Assembly: GCA_027438535.1 (NCBI GenBank)
Contig: DAIAMA010000042.1
Span: 1 to 8,170, forward strand
From: a bacterium
GTDB taxonomy: Bacteria; Pseudomonadota; Gammaproteobacteria; Burkholderiales; Thiobacteraceae
DNA: 8,170 nucleotides
Reading direction: 5' to 3'
In this document: positions 6,864 through 8,170 of the stretch, one piece after another
Numbering within the stretch: the stretch's first letter is position 1
Layout: each line of letters opens with the position of its first letter
The notes under the pieces: generated by a model
Told to the model about the DNA's origin: nothing
Database searches by the model: none
The model's input: the letters and a program-made list of their open reading frames with translations, nothing else
Translations under genes and position numbers: made by a program

Positions 6864-7291
6864 TCTGTATTCTGCTGCTCGCGCAGATTCCGCCCGCCGG
6901 TGCCGCGGATTGGATAGCGCTCTCCATCCCGCGCACCGAAGACCGCTATTTTTACGATCGCAGCAAATTGGTCGTGGACGGCGACGACGTGACCTATTGG
7001 AAAAAAGCGCTGTTCAATCCGCCTCGGCCGGTAAAGAATCAACTCGCCCATTCGGCATTGATGCGCGAGCGCATCAATTGCCACGAACATACCTTACGCC
7101 TGCTCAGTTATCTTTACTACGATGTGCACGGCACGGTGATCGAATATGTGACAGAAGCGGAAAAACAAGGCGACCCCATTATTCCCGAAACCGTGGGTGA
7201 CCGGTTCGAGCAAGCGTTGTGCGCGCTACCGAAAGAATCCGATAGCCATCCCGCGCGCGGCGCATCTAAAATAGATACCCATGCCTTTTGA
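6848..7291 (+). CDS. Small secreted protein, surface-adhesin E-like
   Basis: This 147-aa protein has an N-terminal signal peptide (MRGALICILLLAQIPPAGAA) with a likely cut after residue 19 or 20, so it should be periplasmic or surface-exposed. The mature part begins DWIALSIPRTEDRYFYDRSK, followed by VTYWKKALFNPP. This pattern (DW, then YYD-like, then W-K) resembles the Adhesin_E family, named after Haemophilus protein E, members of which are common in betaproteobacteria as unstudied small proteins. Two mature cysteines, C78 (INCHEHT) and C125 (ALCALP), could form a disulfide. The frame is open far upstream, but ATG 6848 is the start that gives the signal peptide. It overlaps the Gx gene by 16 bases and ubiX by 11. 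An adhesive role is not implied by the sequence; the family link is tentative. Confidence 0.72.
   Translation: MRGALICILLLAQIPPAGAADWIALSIPRTEDRYFYDRSKLVVDGDDVTYWKKALFNPPRPVKNQLAHSALMRERINCHEHTLRLLSYLYYDVHGTVIEYVTEAEKQGDPIIPETVGDRFEQALCALPKESDSHPARGASKIDTHAF
7267..7272 (+). promoter_or_regulatory. TAAAAT -10-like hexamer directly upstream of ubiX
   Basis: TAAAAT matches the sigma70 -10 consensus in five of six bases and sits eight bases before the ubiX ATG, inside the end of the preceding gene. Transcription would begin at about 7279, giving an mRNA with almost no leader. No good -35 element lies 16-18 bases upstream. There is also no Shine-Dalgarno before ubiX. This could be a real internal promoter or simply AT-rich coding DNA. 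Confidence 0.25.
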
Positions 7292-7898
7292 TAAAACCGT
7301 CACGGTCGCCATCACCGGCGCCTCCGGTATTCCCTATGCGCTGCGCTTGATAGAATGCTTGCTGGCGGCGCGCTGCAGGGTTTATGTGCTGGCGTCGCCG
7401 GTCGCCGCGATCACCGCCAAGCAAGAAATGGATTTCACCTTGCCGGCGCGCCCGCAGGAACTGCAAGCTTTCTTGATGCAACACTTTCATACCGATACCG
7501 ATCATCTCCAAGTCTTCGGGCGCGAGGAATGGTTCGCGCCGATCGCTTCCGGCTCCAATCCGCCCGATGCGATGGTGGTGTGCCCATGCACCATGGGCAC
7601 GCTGGCGGCGATCGCGGCGGGCCTCGCGGACAATCTAATCGGGCGTGCGGCGGACGTGGTCATCAAAGAAGGGCGCAAGCTGGTGCTGGTACCGCGCGAA
7701 ACGCCATTTTCCGCTATTCATTTAGAAAACATGCTCAAGCTCGCCCGGCTCGGTGTCGTTATTCTTCCGGCCAATCCCGGCTTTTATCACCATCCCCAAA
7801 CCGTGCAAGATATCGTCGACTTCGTGATTGCCCGCATACTCGACCAGCTCGCGGTTCCGCATCAACTGCTGCCGCGGTGGGGCGAGACCGAGCATTGA
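7281..7898 (+). CDS. ubiX: Flavin prenyltransferase UbiX
   Basis: UbiX joins a dimethylallyl group to FMN to make the prenylated FMN cofactor of the decarboxylase UbiD in ubiquinone synthesis. This 205-aa protein has the FMN-binding TGASG at 12-16 and SGS at 90-92. It also has CPCTMGTLAAIAAGLADNLI (101-120) and VLVPRETPFSAIHLENMLKL. The active-site residues described for Pseudomonas UbiX appear at the same numbers: S15, R139, E140, Y169 (GFYHHP) and R185. The enzyme is therefore expected to be active. The start overlaps the end of the adhesin-E-like gene by 11 bases and has no clear ribosome binding site. The next gene begins one base after its stop. ubiD is not in the window. Annotation as phenylacrylic acid decarboxylase (Pad1) would be the alternative name for the same family. 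Confidence 0.95.
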   Translation: MPFDKTVTVAITGASGIPYALRLIECLLAARCRVYVLASPVAAITAKQEMDFTLPARPQELQAFLMQHFHTDTDHLQVFGREEWFAPIASGSNPPDAMVVCPCTMGTLAAIAAGLADNLIGRAADVVIKEGRKLVLVPRETPFSAIHLENMLKLARLGVVILPANPGFYHHPQTVQDIVDFVIARILDQLAVPHQLLPRWGETEH

Positions 7899-7899
7899 A

Positions 7900-8170
7900 A
7901 TGATTCCCAAAAAATGGAAAGCCCGTTTATCCGAGCTACTTCCCCACAGCGCGGACACGGCTCCGTTCACTTTACCTTTATTCCCGCTTAATACCCTCTT
8001 GTTCCCGGGCGGCGTGCTGCCCCTCAAAGTGTTCGAGCAGCGCTATATGGACATGATGAAACGCTGCCTGCAAGATGACAGCCCGTTCGGCGTATGCTTG
8101 ATCAAGGAAGGCGCGGAAGTCGCCGCGCCCGCTGTGCCCTACTTGGTCGGTACGCTGGCACGCATCGGCA
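7900..8170 (+). CDS. Lon N-terminal (substrate-binding) domain protein, partial at the window end
   Basis: Ninety codons are visible before the window ends. After a basic N-terminus (MIPKKWKARLSELL), the frame reads FTLPLFPLNTLLFPGGVLPL, then KVFEQRYMDMMKRCLQDDSPFGVCLIKEG and VGTLARIG. This is the pattern of the Lon substrate-binding domain (LON_substr_bdg), with LPLFPLNTLLFPG as the most recognisable motif. Proteobacteria often encode this domain as a stand-alone protein of about 190-220 aa. Full-length Lon (ATPase and protease domains) cannot be excluded from the fragment, but the opening looks like the stand-alone type. It begins one base after ubiX, so the two are probably co-transcribed. 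Its function is unknown. Confidence 0.87.
   Translation, partial: MIPKKWKARLSELLPHSADTAPFTLPLFPLNTLLFPGGVLPLKVFEQRYMDMMKRCLQDDSPFGVCLIKEGAEVAAPAVPYLVGTLARIG

Noticed and set aside
6607..7200. Plus-strand Arg/Ser-rich frame overlapping the Gx and adhesin-E-like genes
   Set aside because: The composition is typical of an out-of-frame reading of GC-rich coding sequence, and the two real genes cover the region.
7355..7903. Plus-strand frame overlapping ubiX
   Set aside because: UbiX carries all active-site residues in its own frame. The overlapping frame has no motif.

Overview
The window carries one continuous run of plus-strand genes with almost no intergenic space. It looks like the chromosome of a Gram-negative proteobacterium with GC-rich coding DNA. 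The protein styles (YbgC with GGVVYYANYLKF, Pal ending near SQNRR, a NusG-domain-II/Gx pair next to an adhesin-E-like protein and UbiX) fit a betaproteobacterium, perhaps Nitrosomonadales-like. That placement rests on pattern recognition, not on a search.

Left part (about 1-5014): a complete Tol-Pal cluster in the classical order ybgC-tolQ-tolR-tolA-tolB-pal-cpoB. It is possibly preceded by the last codons of ruvB. TolQ/TolR form the inner-membrane proton channel, TolA spans the periplasm, and TolB and the lipoprotein Pal act at the outer membrane and peptidoglycan. CpoB links the machine to septal peptidoglycan synthesis, and YbgC is the associated acyl-CoA thioesterase. The start and stop codons of ybgC/tolQ, tolQ/tolR and tolR/tolA overlap. 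The tolB-pal gap is the only real gap inside the cluster; it holds a short GC-rich inverted repeat and the strongest Shine-Dalgarno sequence of the window.

Middle (5015-5115): about 100 bp of non-coding DNA with a weak candidate promoter and no convincing terminator.

Right part (5116-8170): a second tightly packed run. It contains rapZ (GTPase/RNase adapter family), a NusG-domain-II membrane-anchored protein, a Gx-type integral membrane protein, a small secreted adhesin-E-like protein, ubiX (flavin prenyltransferase of ubiquinone synthesis) and the start of a Lon N-terminal (substrate-binding) domain protein cut by the window end. The NusG_II-Gx-adhesin-E trio is the least understood part and the best candidate for unexplored biology. 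The remainder is standard housekeeping. No RNA genes, mobile elements, CRISPR arrays or minus-strand genes were found.
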